A stretch of DNA of 64,000 bases from Xestospongia bergquistia. Lineage: Eukaryota > Porifera > Demospongiae > Haplosclerida > Petrosiidae. Positions 24,269 to 38,386 of the stretch are shown piece by piece. The notes beneath the pieces were generated by a model, which was not told the DNA's origin, ran no database searches, and was given only the letters and a program-made list of their open reading frames with translations. The DNA is taken from contig OZ014420.1 in NCBI GenBank assembly GCA_963965975.1, positions 374,501-438,500 of the forward strand. The letters run 5' to 3'. The stretch's first letter is position 1. Every line of letters begins with the position of its first letter. Made by a program: the position numbers and the translations under genes.

Positions 24269-27200
24269 TTAAGGTGGTGCTAATGTTGTTGATAAATACC
24301 TCAATTGCTGCAATAAAAGACAATATATATATATTTAGGGATAAAATTATTATAACTTACTCTAAGTCTGTCATTAACTGATAGCCCCTTCACTGTTAAG
24401 CCTTGATGAACTGCATGTCTTAGAGATATATGGATAGTTAAAATACATGGAGAAAGACATCTACCTAGTATCAAACGTATATAAAGGTTTTCCAGGTCTG
24501 AACTGTCCAGATTTTTTTCGTTCTCTCTTCAATGAAATAGCATTTCCACATAATTCAAGAGATGGTGGTGGGCGGTGAGGATAAAAAGATTGATTTTGGA
24601 CTGAACCAAGTACATCATGAGAAGAGAATTTTTGACTATAAAACAAACAAATAAAATATATTAAGATATTATGTACTTACCCATTATAGTTGTTGATACC
24701 CCAAACATTAGTGAATAAATGACTAGGAAAAGATGATTTACGTTGATAATCTGGTAATTGAGATGGGATCACACCTCCTGGCATTGCCCGTTTGTGTTCG
24801 GGGGTGGTAAAAGCTGTGAGGGTGGGAGGGTGAATGTGAGGAATGTGTAAAAATGGTTGGCTTAGTGTAGACTCAGGCCCTGTTGGGTTGTGTGGAGATT
24901 CCTGGATAAATGTATTTACTTCGCCATTTGTAGGATGGGCATTTTTCTGTCTGGTACAGTGAGGGAGAGGTGTTTGAACACGTGAACTAGGTCGGGACTC
25001 TAACATTGTACGAAAATGTTCAGAAACACCCATTCCTCTGACAATGGAATCTCTCAATTGTAGCCCAGCTAAGCGTTCGAGTTCTTCTTCATCTTCAATA
25101 TTCTGAGGTATTGGACCTCTTCCTTCAGTCAATCCACACACACATTCATCCTGGAACACATTGTACATATAAATGTATTATACAACATCATTTACATTAT
25201 CCACTTCTTGTGACATGGTTGGAGCTGTGACCCGAAAACTTAACCCTCTTCTTTTGACGGAAGCAGAGAGCTGAGTCATCTTCTTGGTCTGACTAGTTAA
25301 ATTTGTTTTTCGTTCTCTAGGTGGACTCTCTGATCCAGTATTGTCAACTGGTTTAACTAGTTTAGTGGGTTCTTTCTTAATGTATCTAAGAAATGGTTAT
25401 ACTTTAAAGAATAACAGTAAAAACACTTACTTTTCCATTTCTCTTTGTTTTGCTTCAAGTTCTTCTCTTAGTTGTTTAGCTAAATCAGCTCGAGCACGAG
25501 ATGAAGCCGTCTCAGAACACAGTGAAGTACTCTGATTGAAATACTTCTCATATTCATTCTCATTGCCATTCAAAGGATAAATACGACGATAGCCACCTAA
25601 ATGTGTCTGTTCATAACTCTCCAAATGTGCTTCGTACTTCACTTTTATATCTTGATCATTTACACTAGAATACTACAGTAGATATAATGCAACTTTTAAT
25701 GCATTTACTTTGTCTCTTTAGAACGTTGTCGACACAGGAGTCTCTCGCGAACTTTCTTTTTTTCTTCTTCCATACATCGACGTCGATCATTAGCGTATAA
25801 GTCAATTAAATTAAATGTATCATAGATTAATCCTTCCTTGACTTCTTTGTCAAGTGGGGCATCTGTGTGGAAACTAGGTGATCGATTGACCTCCATTAGC
25901 CAAGGTTTTAGTTTCCGATCTAAAAGAATATCAAATCCTAGTATTTCAAAACATGCACTCCCTCGTGTGTGGTTGGGAAATGTTGAGCGATAGTTATGAC
26001 GAACAATAGGATGAGCTGCAATTAATGTCTTTATAATGACATCCTAAAAGACAAAATAAATATTGTATGAAGTCCTTTTTTAAGAGTTTTCTTACGTCAA
26101 TGTCATTCCAAATTTTTTCCAAATCATATCCATTCTCCTGGAACCATTTATTGAGAGTTGTGATACGTCTCTTACTGCCACTTTCGTCATCTCTGATAAA
26201 ATCTTCACTGTGTTTGTTAATAGCATAGTTAGTTAAATGCATACACAGCTCATCCTAAAAGTCAAACCACACTAATACAAGCAACAATGTCATACAAGTG
26301 TATTGTACCATGTTGTTTCCTGTTGGTTCACGGTATTTGACAGTGGCCAGCCTCACCAATCCATCTTTGTAGGCATAAACTCGTAGAGGGTCACATGAGG
26401 TCACAAGGATGTATATTCGCAAGTCAAATTTAAAAGTATCGATTGTAAAAGGCTAAAACAAAGAGATTAAGAGCACTTGAGATAATATTTATACTACTGA
26501 CTTTACAAATGTATTGCTGACAGACTATATGTTCTCCAGGTTTGATGTCCTTTAAATATAAAGATGTAAAGTAGTTTTTTAAGCAGGTTTAAGTACCTTT
26601 AAGTTTCGAAATAGAAAGATACCCTTACCCTGACATCCACTGCCAGGTTTAGCAATAAAGACTTTGTTTTTTTTAGCTTGACAGTAAGCTTGAAAGTCAC
26701 CAAAACTGCAGGTACATAATAAATGATACTACATGTCATATACTATTATCTATCTTACTCTGCTGGTAAAGTCCATGTTCTAGGAAAACAGTTATATTCT
26801 TTAGGGAACAGCTTCAGCATTCTATTCATATTTCTAGCCAGTAGATCTTTCCGACATATCTCATTCATACCAGGGAAATGGTTTACTTTCTATAAAGAGA
26901 AAGATGTAGCATGAATGGATGACATAGATAGAAAAACCTGAAATGGTCTGATTTCATTGACTCTATCTGGTAGTGCTAAATCTGTCCAGTAAATTGTCCA
27001 TTCTTCTTCATCTCCTACGACACGCAAACCAAACCGTTTGGCTACACGTCGAACTGAAGAAACATTATTTATTTTACAGGTATATCCTTACCACTATCAT
27101 ATTTACAGTTGGATAAATTGATTGTTAAAACTGGTCTAAAAATGACAGTAAAGTCGTTATAATAATGGCTTCCTCCAAATTATTACTTCTTTTTCTTCTT

Positions 27201-27287
27201 CTTTTGAGCTTTGGTGTCCTTTTGGTCTTCCTTCTCTTGAGGTGAAGGGACGGCTTCGTCTGTTGCTGTTAATCCACAAGTAGCCAT
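24269..27287 (-). CDS. TTLL6/13-like: Tubulin tyrosine ligase-like polyglutamylase (TTLL6/13 group)
   Basis: It adds glutamate chains to tubulin tails on cilia and stable microtubules. The start is MATCGLTATDEAV, then a Lys-rich stretch. TTL-domain blocks follow: LTINLSNCKYD, EWTIYWTD, KVNHFPGMNEICRKDLLARN, FPRTW, KPGSGCQGKGIFLFRN (ATP binding, about 26600-26650), DLRIYILVTSCDPLRVYAYK, CMHLTNYAINKHSEDF (about 26200-26245), and ILGFDILLDRKLKPWLMEVN with the catalytic acidic/Asn pair (about 25880-25945). A C-terminal basic/coiled region follows (RRCMEEEKKKVRERL), as in the microtubule-binding extension of long TTLLs. The last exons give GLTVKGLSVNDRLR and TTLAPP. It lies 77 bp from the convergent MIS12 end. 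Confidence 0.9.
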
Positions 27288-27392
27288 CCTAGAATGCACA
27301 TAACATGTTTAGCAACTATTTGTTGCTATGGTAACCGGGTCGTATTAATTTTTACTATATGAATAATTTATTACTAATTAATATAATTATTA

Positions 27393-28505
27393 TCAATAAA
27401 AATTTTCATCTTCTTTAGAATAATGTATGACGTCAGAATCAATATTTAAATAATCTAATAAATTAGACATTGTTGGTTTAGGATCAGCATGTGATTTTGA
27501 TAATAATTCTTCAGCTGCTTCCTGACTGACTTCACGCCATTTTTGAATAAGTCCTTCAAGTTCATCTAAATTGTTCTGCAAATCATATACAAATAATATT
27601 AAATAGTTATTCCATCATTCTACCTTTGAACGATACAACTTTACAAGTTGAAGTTTATGTAATTGGTCTTCCTTTTCTGATAACTCTGATAATAATTCTT
27701 TCCTTTCTCTGACTAGTTCTTCTAAATTATCTTGTGTATGACAATCTTTATTACTGGCTGATGTACTAGTCTGAGAATCTTGAGAAAAGTCCAGTTTTTG
27801 AGCAACACCATCAACAATAATTTTAGGTCTCTTTGTACTATTAAGAAGTGGAGATACAAACTGTCGTTTAATAGATTGGCTTTGTCTTAAAAGAACAGGA
27901 CTCTAAGAACAATTTGAAATTGATGTACTATATAGAAGCAGTACTTACTTTATTTAACTCAGGAGATAACTCATAATCTATAGTCGATATATAAATATAA
28001 TAAAAATGATTTTTTTAAAAAAAGGTTAGAACATGTAGGGATGACAATACCAAAAACAAAGTAGGAAGGATGTATGCCTTTAATACTTAGGTATCAATTA
28101 AATATGTATACTTAATAAATGACAAAGGATACCAATATGTTGTACAGTCATTTTTTACCAAATGGAAGCCAGTAAATATCACATGTCTCATTTTCTTCAG
28201 CTCCAACTTTTTTAAGTTTTAATCTCTCTTGTTTTACTAGTTCATCCAAAATTGCCTATCAGTTACCATGGTAACAAATACAATATAACAGATTTCTTAC
28301 ATGTAATGGCTTTTCTTTGTCTCCTTTGCGTAAAATTGACTCATACCATGTATTCAGCTCTTTAAATTCACATAAACAACAGTTAGAAGAGGAGATATAG
28401 GACAAGAGTTGATCTTCAATACTCATACCACCACATGTAGTATACGGAGACCACTCAAAATTTTTGCCATTACATTTTTGTACAAATTTCAGAACGTTTC
28501 CGTTC
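27393..28505 (-). CDS. SFR1: SFR1 homologue (Swi5-Sfr1 recombination mediator) with unrecognised N-terminal extension
   Basis: Swi5-Sfr1 stabilises Rad51 filaments. The C-terminal half matches SFR1: a coiled coil (RERKELLSELSEKEDQLH), LQLVKLYRSKNNLDELEGLIQ, KWREVSQEAAEELL, and a terminal TMSNLLDYLNIDSDVIHY. Upstream are SPVLLRQ and a nuclear-type basic patch (NSTKRPKI). The N-terminal approximately 100 residues (MNGNVLKFVQKCNGKNFEW to DIYWLPF) match no domain I know. They join through a small exon (DYELSPELNK) with consistent splice phases; if the donor after WLPF is not used, the reading frame stops at once. An in-frame Met at 28552 is an alternative start. The extension could belong to a separate short gene. 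Confidence 0.78.
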
Positions 28506-28585
28506 ATTTCCGTAAACCTTAAACACGTGGTGGGTGGGGTCTTACACAACAAGCCACATACTTCCTCCAGCTGTCATAGGAAATT
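28506..28585. promoter_or_regulatory. Very short bidirectional region SFR1/IDH3A
   Basis: Only 80 bp separate the two divergent start codons (33 bp if SFR1 starts at 28552), so the transcription starts must overlap or sit in coding sequence. Function inferred from geometry. Confidence 0.45.
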
Positions 28586-30218
<1,633 letters not shown>

Positions 30219-30477
30219 ACCAGTAAATGCCTCGCTATATAAGAAGATCAGGAATACCAAACACTTTTCACTATTCAATCTTTATTCAGAATTTTAGACT
30301 CATCCCCTTGTAGTAGTAGTAGTAGTAGTATGTGTGTGACTTAAAATTTGAAAACGAATATATTCAAATTTTCAGAAGTGTAAATGTACGTTGGTAAATG
30401 TATTAATTATGTAACTATAGTTCTATTTTAGCCACGCCCTCCCAATGAAAGCTTGTACGTAGTGCAATATCACGAAT
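30219..30477. other. Intergenic IDH3A/DUSP
   Basis: Holds a short (TAG)n run at 30313-30330 and otherwise nothing recognisable. It must contain the IDH3A 3' UTR and the DUSP promoter. Confidence 0.4.
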
Positions 30478-31684
30478 ATGGGTAGCAGATTCTCTTTTAA
30501 GTCATCCCAGGAGGACGAAACAGAGATAGACTACGAGAAGATCTATCAACTACGTAGTCAATTATTTCCAGATACTATAGATGACGAACTATTAAGACAA
30601 GCTCTTAAAGATAAAGTAAGTAGTTTTAATAAAAGATTAATAACATGAGTTTACAATTGTTCCTTCCTGAGTATTGTTTGTTTTTGAACACTATATCTTC
30701 ATCATCAACTGTTGTAGACAATATTATTAAGTTATTTCCTCCTGTATTTTCCCAGTCTCCTACTCAAGTGTTCACTGATGACACAGGTTTCAAAATTTTT
30801 GTTGGTTCAGCTATTCATGCTCAAAATGTTCCAGCACTAAGGGATATTGGTATTAGTTATATTGTTAATATGGCTGCCGGTGATCTTCACACATCACAAG
30901 ACTTTTACGGAGATGATTTCCATTGTTTGATGATCAGTGCATCTGATTTAGAAGTGTATGATTTATCACAACATTTCACGGAAGTTTCTGAGTTTATTGA
31001 AGAAGCTAGAGCAGCAAAAACTGGAGTGTTAGTACATTGTATGGCTGGAGTGAGTCGATCTGTAACAGTCGCTGTGTCATACTTGATGAAATGGTAAAGG
31101 ACAAAACAATTATAGAATTTGTCTAAGTACTGAATACAATAAGATTAGCTAACATTAGACTACTTTCCCCAATAACTTTTAGTTCTTAATGTAGTCGAGT
31201 GGCCATTCCCCTTAGAGATATTTGCTATTGTGTATGTACTGTACCTTAACACAAGGAAATTACTCAGTAGTGTTATCATAGCATAAACTATTATGTCACA
31301 TAAAGGAATTATTAAGGTCAGCATAAACAGCTACATTAATATATGTATACCTAGTCTTACACTTAGTACCATACACCTAGTCTCATGCTTAGTTTAATGC
31401 ACCCAATCTTCATATACTCAGTTCCATACACCCATTCTCTAGATGCTCGGTTCCATACACCCATTCTCTATACACTCAGTTCCATACATCCATTCTCTAT
31501 ATACTCAGTTTCATACACTTACTCTCTTTTCCTATCCAACAGTCAGAACATGACACTAAATGAGGCAGCTAAGCAAGTCCACAGTCATAGACTTCAAGCT
31601 TATCCCAACATCCGCTTTATACAAAATCTTATTGAACTTGAAAAAGAATTAAAAGCTGAAAGAAAAAAGGCTAAACCAAGCTAG
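30478..31684 (+). CDS. Atypical dual-specificity protein phosphatase
   Basis: Three exons. The start MGSRFS fits an N-myristoylation signal (Gly2, Ser6), suggesting membrane targeting after Met removal. An acidic helix (EDETEIDYEKIYQLRSQL) precedes the phosphatase domain: FKIFVGSAIHAQNV, YIVNMAAGDLHTS, LMISASDLEVYDL with the general-acid Asp, then the P-loop HCMAGVSRSVT with catalytic Cys (about 31035-31070). The last exon (MTLNEAAKQVHSHR, NIRFIQNLIELEKEL) completes the DUSP fold. The exon 2 acceptor is taken at 30755 because it preserves the frame (KDK|SPTQV). Substrate cannot be read from sequence; the compact form resembles small atypical DUSPs. Confidence 0.85.
31415..31525. repeat. Minisatellite in the last DUSP intron
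   Basis: A unit of about 27-28 bp (tcggttccatacacccattc, tctatacactcag) is repeated about four times just before the last exon. Confidence 0.75.
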
Positions 31685-31805
31685 AAATATGTTACATGTG
31701 TATTATAAAGTTTCATTCTGTTGCTGATATTGTGATTATGAATCCACCATGAATTATTTTATCCTATAATTTTATGTTTTATTATATTGGTTGTCATGGT
31801 TACAG

Positions 31806-33911
31806 CTACACCCTCATTGGCTGCCGCAAGAGATAAGCAGATAATTGACTCAAGGCATATTTTTCATCTCTGTTCTCTCCTTCGGCAGAACAGGGCTCTC
31901 CGATCAAAGCACGCCCACATTGTCCTTTAGTATATCTACGATTTAAATGGTTATCAGGACCTTGCATAACAGTTAACCCCTTTTTAACTAGAGTTTCAAA
32001 TACAATGTCAATATGTATCTCACGAGGCATCCCTTTGCCTTCCATCATGACAGCAGAGAGGACATCGGATGCATAAACACAGGCTAGTCCTCTGGCCTGG
32101 GTTATCCAATGACCTGAAAGGGTTGCCCCAGTTAATTTAGTCATAAATGACTGGAGAGTATGACTATATCTTGTGAGTGGGAGGGGCAAATACAATACGC
32201 TCTCCTGACGAGGGTAGACACTACAATGTTCCAGGAAGATAGCATCAAATTCTAATTCAATGTCTGCCAAGAAAAGTACATCAGTTGGACGTACATGTTG
32301 AAGAGCTAATGAAAGAGCGTGTCCACGACATAACCATTGTGTAGTAGTTAGTTTCTGAAATGGTATTGATGAATATTTCTGGGAAAATGCTTTAAGTATT
32401 TGATTGGTAGCAGATGTAGTCTGTCCCATTAGAACAATGATGAGGGAAAGGGACACAGTGTGTTCCCCTTTTGTAAGGTTACCTATCATATGTAGAAATC
32501 GCTGTAATTCTTTAGTATATAACTCAGATGATGCTACAACTATTGTCAATGGTTTCTTGAGAGATAAAAGTGTTTCGCTGTCTTTCAAAAATACACGTTT
32601 AAATTGTGCTTGTAACAATTTTGATCGCCCATGTTCTAATTGATTTAATGTTGGTTGTACTTCAATATTTACTATATAAACGAGTTTTGATGTACTCTCC
32701 TGTCTCCAATAAATGCTGTGTACTTTTTTAAGGACATTTATTACATTAGAATCATCATTTTTATTGAATGAAGGTTTATTTATTAATTTCATCACATTCT
32801 CGACTGACCAATCAAATTCTTTCACCCACATGGAATTGACAGGTTTTACCGGTTCAGCCTCAGTTAAGGACATATGAGTGTGATGATCTAACAGTTCCCA
32901 AAATATCACCCTCCCCATCTCCTCCTCTGTCTCCTCGTCTGTTGGTGTAAAGGGGATGGAGACAGAGTCGGCCAATAAGTGGTTCATTAAGTCCAATTCT
33001 TGATAGAGATCTTCTAGCGTATTCCAAATACCTGCAAGATTATTTGATGTAATCAAATCATGTGTTGAATGAATAATTAACAAAGTCGTTACTGATGAAA
33101 TGAAGGGACAAGAGAATAAAGTTTTCATTGTCTGAGGCGAGAGAGAAGTACCATCTGAGATGGCTCTTGGCAGCTGACAAAATGGGTCCTTAAACAGCTA
33201 TAGAAATAAAAGTATACAAGGTAACCATAGTAACATATGCACATATGTTGCCATAACAACAAGTACCTGTATTGGTGGTGTAATAGAACAAACGCCTTTA
33301 ATCTTAGTTTCAATACAGTCTCCATTATTACACCCATCAAACAAGGGACATATTGCTAAAATTAACCCACGGCTCAAGATCTCCATTTCACCATCACTGC
33401 AAATGCCAGTTGCACCTCTCGAGTGGCCTTCTGACAAATAAGCAAACCCTTCTGGATCAAAGGGTATTAATAATTGACTCACCAAGTTGACTTGAATATA
33501 ACTAGTTTTACTGACAAGTATAAACCACTGACTGTAATTAACTGTCTGGGTGGAGCATAGATGCTCTAATATTTGTACTCGCAGTGGTAATGGATGGTCC
33601 ATTAGTATCTGTACTCTTTGTATGGACTCCATTAATGGAGTCTTTGAGTTATTTTTAATATAGTATATCAGGTGATACTTGTGTCCCCACGTCTCATTAA
33701 TTACTTGTACCCATTCTTGTGATTCTGGTCCACCATTCATTGCTATGGCAACCGTAATAATTTCTCTTGTTTCCAATTTGCTGTGTCGAGCATCTTGTTC
33801 TTGTCTGAGTGGTTTTGGTAAACTTATCTCTTCTGGATCAATGAAAGGAAGTAGGATGAAAGGAAAAGCCAGTCCTAAGGCAGTTCCTAACAAATATGCT
33901 ACCAAATTCAT
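31806..33911 (-). CDS. Chondroitin synthase/chondroitin-polymerizing-factor-like glycosyltransferase
   Basis: Two exons (joined across about 33198-33267). It starts at the Met after an upstream in-frame stretch: MNLVAYLLGTALGLAF is a type II signal anchor, placing it in the Golgi. The first half resembles the Fringe-like beta-1,3-glycosyltransferase domain of CHSY/CHPF (EWVQVINETWGHKYH, then GICSDGEMEILSRGLI). The second resembles the beta-1,4-GalNAc-transferase domain (WLCRGHALSLALQHV, VLFLADIELEF, GHWITQARGLACVYASDV, EIHIDIVFETLVKKGLTV, LNRRYTKGQCG). The metal-binding DXD is absent from domain 1 (LVSKTSYIQV) and reads DIE in domain 2. This favours a CHPF-like accessory role over an active polymerase (inference). 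Confidence 0.7.
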
Positions 33912-34007
33912 TTCTTGAGAAATAACAGCCCTGATAGTAAAATTATGAATATAAGTAAAATAATTATAATAGCAATAATTAATCAATTAATAATAAATAA
34001 AAATTAA

Positions 34008-37000
34008 TTATTTATTTTTCTTGAGTGTTCTTTGTTTCTCTGCGTGTTCTACAATCTTCTCATCCACAGGTAGACCTTTTCTCTTTCTGACTGAGTTCAT
34101 GTATACTCGAGCTAAACTCTCACTGTCAGCCTTCTCTCCATAATGTAAAAGTTCTTCCTCTGTTGATGGGACCCAGAATGGATCAGATGGTATTATCTCC
34201 CAATGAGAAAAGAACAGTTGAGGATTAGCTTGTCCGATAGTTTGTTTACGGAACTCGTCACAAAATCCAAAAGATTCTGCAACCGGTATTAAGGCTTGAA
34301 TGTTAAACTGATCAGACCCTTCGATCATATCATCACTAATGACACGCCCACCTCGTCCTCCTATTACAGCATACACATAACCCAGTACAGCACTCACAGC
34401 CTAGACAAAAAATTCACCAGTCTAGTGCATGGTAAATATCCTAGGTCACTGTGATAAGTACTGATGTTCAGTAGCCTAGAGCATACTAATGGTAGCTATC
34501 CTAGGTCATTGTGGTAAGTACTGATGTTCACTAGCCTAGAGCTTACTAATGGTAGCTATCCTAGGTCATTGTGGTAAGTTACCTGTATATTACACGTATA
34601 CATAGCAGCCATTAAACGTGAGGGCTGAGCTAAAAAGGCTTGACGACAACCTTCCTTCATTACCGAGATCAAAGACCCTGTAATAATAAACAATTATTAA
34701 AAGAATAACAAAGTGATTATACCTCCTTCAACAAAACTAGTGGGTGTGGTTATAGTCCAATCAATTAACACCAAACACACACCATACATCGGTTCTTCAC
34801 ATAGAGGTCCAGCTAATGTTGCTAACTGGAAACCACTTACAATACTGTTATCATAATCTCTGATAACTTGATGTACACGTTGACTCTCTGACAGGTGAGG
34901 ATCTAGAACTGCCCATAATGAAGGACGTGGGTAATCCTCAATACCATTGAGAAGGATATTAGGACCAGTATTACGAGGACCAAAAGCCCAAATATGGTCA
35001 ATAACATCACTCCAGTTGTCATCTTCGCTGAAGGCCTGTTCAAGATCAGCACGTAATTGACGTATTTTTAATAAAATATCCTCATTAAATTCAGATATAG
35101 AAGTTTCTCCATTATTAAGTAAATTCAAAGCTTTTAGAATATGAGTATTGCTTTCTAATAATTTTACAACATTTGAAGGTAGTGGTCGGACTAAGAGCTG
35201 TAGTCTACATGATTTATTAGGAGTATAGACGGTCACTAATCCTTTATTATTAGTGGGTGGAGTTGTACAGTCATCAGAATCCTTCACAAGGTGAGGCTTA
35301 GTAATAAATTTGACTTCATTTTCAGTGGAAATAATTTCGTTGACCATATCTATTTTCGGAGGTGGAATAATAGTCTCACGAAAAGGAATGATGGGTGGAG
35401 ACACTTTGAATTCTACTTTAGCAAACGTATTTCTTAAATCATCAAGGCATCGCTGAAGATGAACCTCCCCAGCTGTCGATAATACATGTTCCCCCGTTTC
35501 TTGGACAGTTAATTTAACACAGGGGTCAGCCTGATTTAGAAGCTTCATACCTTGTACAAGAGCAGGCATATCTGAGAAGTGAATTGGTTCAATGGCGACA
35601 TGAACAATAGGTGAGGCAGCAAAGTTGAGTGAACAAAAAGCTGGACAAGCTAATGTGTTAGATACAGTAGCAGACTTGACGACTATCTCACTTAGACCAC
35701 CAATTGCCAAGATGTTGCCAGGGGGAACAGACTCCACCTCCATAACATCTCGTCCCATAAGTAAGTAGAGACTTTTGACAATGAATTTGTCTGTATTGGG
35801 AGGTAAAGAAGAAAGATCTTCAGGGGAAGTTGACAATATGGATTGATCATTGATATCACTTGGGTCATAACGTGGATGAAGAATAAAAAGAGTTTGACCT
35901 TTATGTATTGTACCACTATATACACGAGCAAAAGCCAGAAAGGAAGAGGCGTGGTCTGTGGGTGTGGTTTCAGGATTGTCATCAGAAATTTCATCAGTAT
36001 TTGTGACTACTAGATAATAATTTATGAATTTAAACATCAAATTATACCTTCAAATTTGTTCTCTGATTGTAAATTTTTGATAATAGTCTCTCGTTTCTCC
36101 TTCATTTCTTCAGCACTAAGAGTCCTACATAATAGAAAAATGGCAAAGCTATTAGTGGGTGTGGTTTCAGTAACTCTTACTGTGTTCTATTCTCTGGTAG
36201 TGCTAAGGGATCAACATGAAACATTTTTGAAATAAACAAAACAACAGGGAGAGATGAACCAGATTTACACAACAAAAAATCTATATTAGACACACTATTA
36301 ATTCATGTTAATTTTAACTCTTCATTATCTATACCTTCCACAAGAGCTTGTGTACAAGATGGAAATGATTCAAACATTTTAGTATTTGAACACATCAATT
36401 TCTGTACTCGCTCTCTTGTTAGTTCCAATGGACTAGGTAATTGGTTTATGACCATATTTAGTATAGCATCAGCTAATGGTAGCCATTGACTACAAATAGA
36501 ATGTAAATGAACTGATGAATCTGAATGGCGTGCATCACGATCTGATATTTTAAGACCTAAACTGTTTGTGATCTTGTCAATCATTGCCTTGTCCCTATAG
36601 CATGATAAATAAATTAATAGAGAGAGAGAGTGTGTGTTACTTTTTTCTTCCTCTCACAGCATCATAAACAGTCCACAAGTTCTCCAGCACAAACTGAACA
36701 AACAATGGTTTCTTTCCTTTATTCTATAGTAACAATACATCATACTAATTTTGAATAACACAACTTACTAACATAAGCTCCTTTATATATTCTTTTTGTC
36801 TTTTTATCAAGGTAGTAATCTCCCCATAAGGTCTTTCGTAGAACATCTTCTCTGATACCAAGTTTTTTAGCATACATTGATGCAAAGTGTTCAATCCTAA
36901 ATAAATGGGCAGATGAACACAAGATGGATTGATAAATGAGACGCTCTTTGTACCTAAAACCCCACCCATCTATAGCGGAAGTAAAGACCACATTTCCTTG

Positions 37001-38124
37001 TTCTGGTGAGAAATAAACAGTCGAGTCATCTTTTTCAGAGAGACCAGTACTCCAGTCATAAATGATGTCCTACAACTAACAATCAACACAAAGACACAAC
37101 AATAAGTGGGTGTGGCTAACTTCAGCATCTTTATCATTAGAGTGGGTGTGGTTATTAGCAGAAGCAGATTGTTGTTGTAAAATTTCAGTTGTCCACAATG
37201 TAGCGGTGACAGCATTTACCTAAAACAAGAGTGCTTATCAAACCATCTGTCCATTCATCAATCCACCTGGCCTAGTACATCTTGTATATGATAATAAGCT
37301 TCAATAGGTGAGTACTTCAAATTTGTAATCAATCGGTCAATTTTATTTAAAACTAGACATGGCTTAATGCCTTCCTGCCAGGCTTGCTCCAATACTATTT
37401 TCGTCTACAAAAAATTGAAATTTATTTTCTTAATTAGGAAGTGATGACATCATAAATACCTGTGGACACACTCCTTCAACAACATCTATCACAACTAGTG
37501 CACCATCACATAACCTGACTGCAGTTGATACCTAATAATGACGTCATGTGTTTTCTAAATATAGTAACATATCTTAATATAGTGACATAAATTACCTCAC
37601 TAGAAAAATCAACATGACCAGGAGAATCAATCAAATTGATGAGATATTTATCAGTACCTGGAAGTCACATGACATACATGAGAGGATCATGTGACCAAAT
37701 ATTGACCAACCTTCATCAAATTGAAGTGCAATAGCACTAGACTTCATGGTAATGCCACGTAATTGCTCATCTTCCCGATTGTCCATGTAACGTAACTGGA
37801 AAAACAGTTAACTCATTTTAAAGTAACGATTGAGTCTTACTTTTCCAGCCAAACGTTTTGATATGATACCATTACTAGCAATGAGAGAGTCTGCTAAGGT
37901 TGTTTTGCCTAACAAATAAACAAAAAATGAAGGCTCTGCTAGCCTCATTCCCAGTCTCCTTTGTTATGGGAATGTGACTATACACTACTTCAAATCAATA
38001 CAGTACAATAGGCTACATTGATCATACCATGATCTACGTGAGCTAAGATACAAATATTTCTGATATTTTTAGGATGATCTTGTAATCTTCTTAGCTCTTC
38101 AGCTAAATCTCTTCTTACAGCCAT
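34008..38124 (-). CDS. EFL1: EFL1, GTPase of 60S ribosome maturation
   Basis: With SBDS it releases eIF6 from pre-60S subunits in the cytosol. The start [17 protein letters not shown] leads to an EF-2-like G domain: [15 protein letters not shown] (split by an intron near 37910-38035), the [10 protein letters not shown] switch, [11 protein letters not shown], and LNKIDRLI (about 37340-37365). A large insert after the G domain (about 36740-37200) is typical of EFL1. Domains II-V follow: [25 protein letters not shown]-like [35 protein letters not shown], and [15 protein letters not shown]. The C-terminus [32 protein letters not shown] is the EFL1 signature and separates it from EF-2. About 12-13 exons. 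Confidence 0.95.
34441..34580. repeat. 60-bp tandem repeat in an EFL1 intron
   Basis: Units 34441-34500 and 34501-34560 are nearly identical, followed by a 20-bp partial unit and preceded by a decayed one. Each full unit contains ctaggtcattgtggtaagta, a donor-like motif on the plus strand but not on the coding strand. Confidence 0.9.
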
Positions 38125-38386
38125 CACTGGTGGGTCTTGCACAACCACATGTGTCTAGCTCCACCCACTTAACCTCTTTTCTGTTTCCTTTATAAGAGGA
38201 AGTGCGCAGATGGAATGCTGTGTACTATTGCTTTTGGAGGGGTGAGGAAGACGGGGCCTCTGCTGTTCTGTTGACTTGTAGAATTTCCTTCCTATTTAAC
38301 AGTGACCTCTATTTGCTGTATTGATTTTTATTGGTTTGACAGAAGAGAAAAAGACAAGGTATCGTTGGAAAGACCGGTGTACAAAG
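38125..38386. promoter_or_regulatory. Bidirectional region EFL1/PTPN9-like
   Basis: 262 bp between divergent start codons. No recognisable element beyond ordinary sequence; promoter function inferred. Confidence 0.4.
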
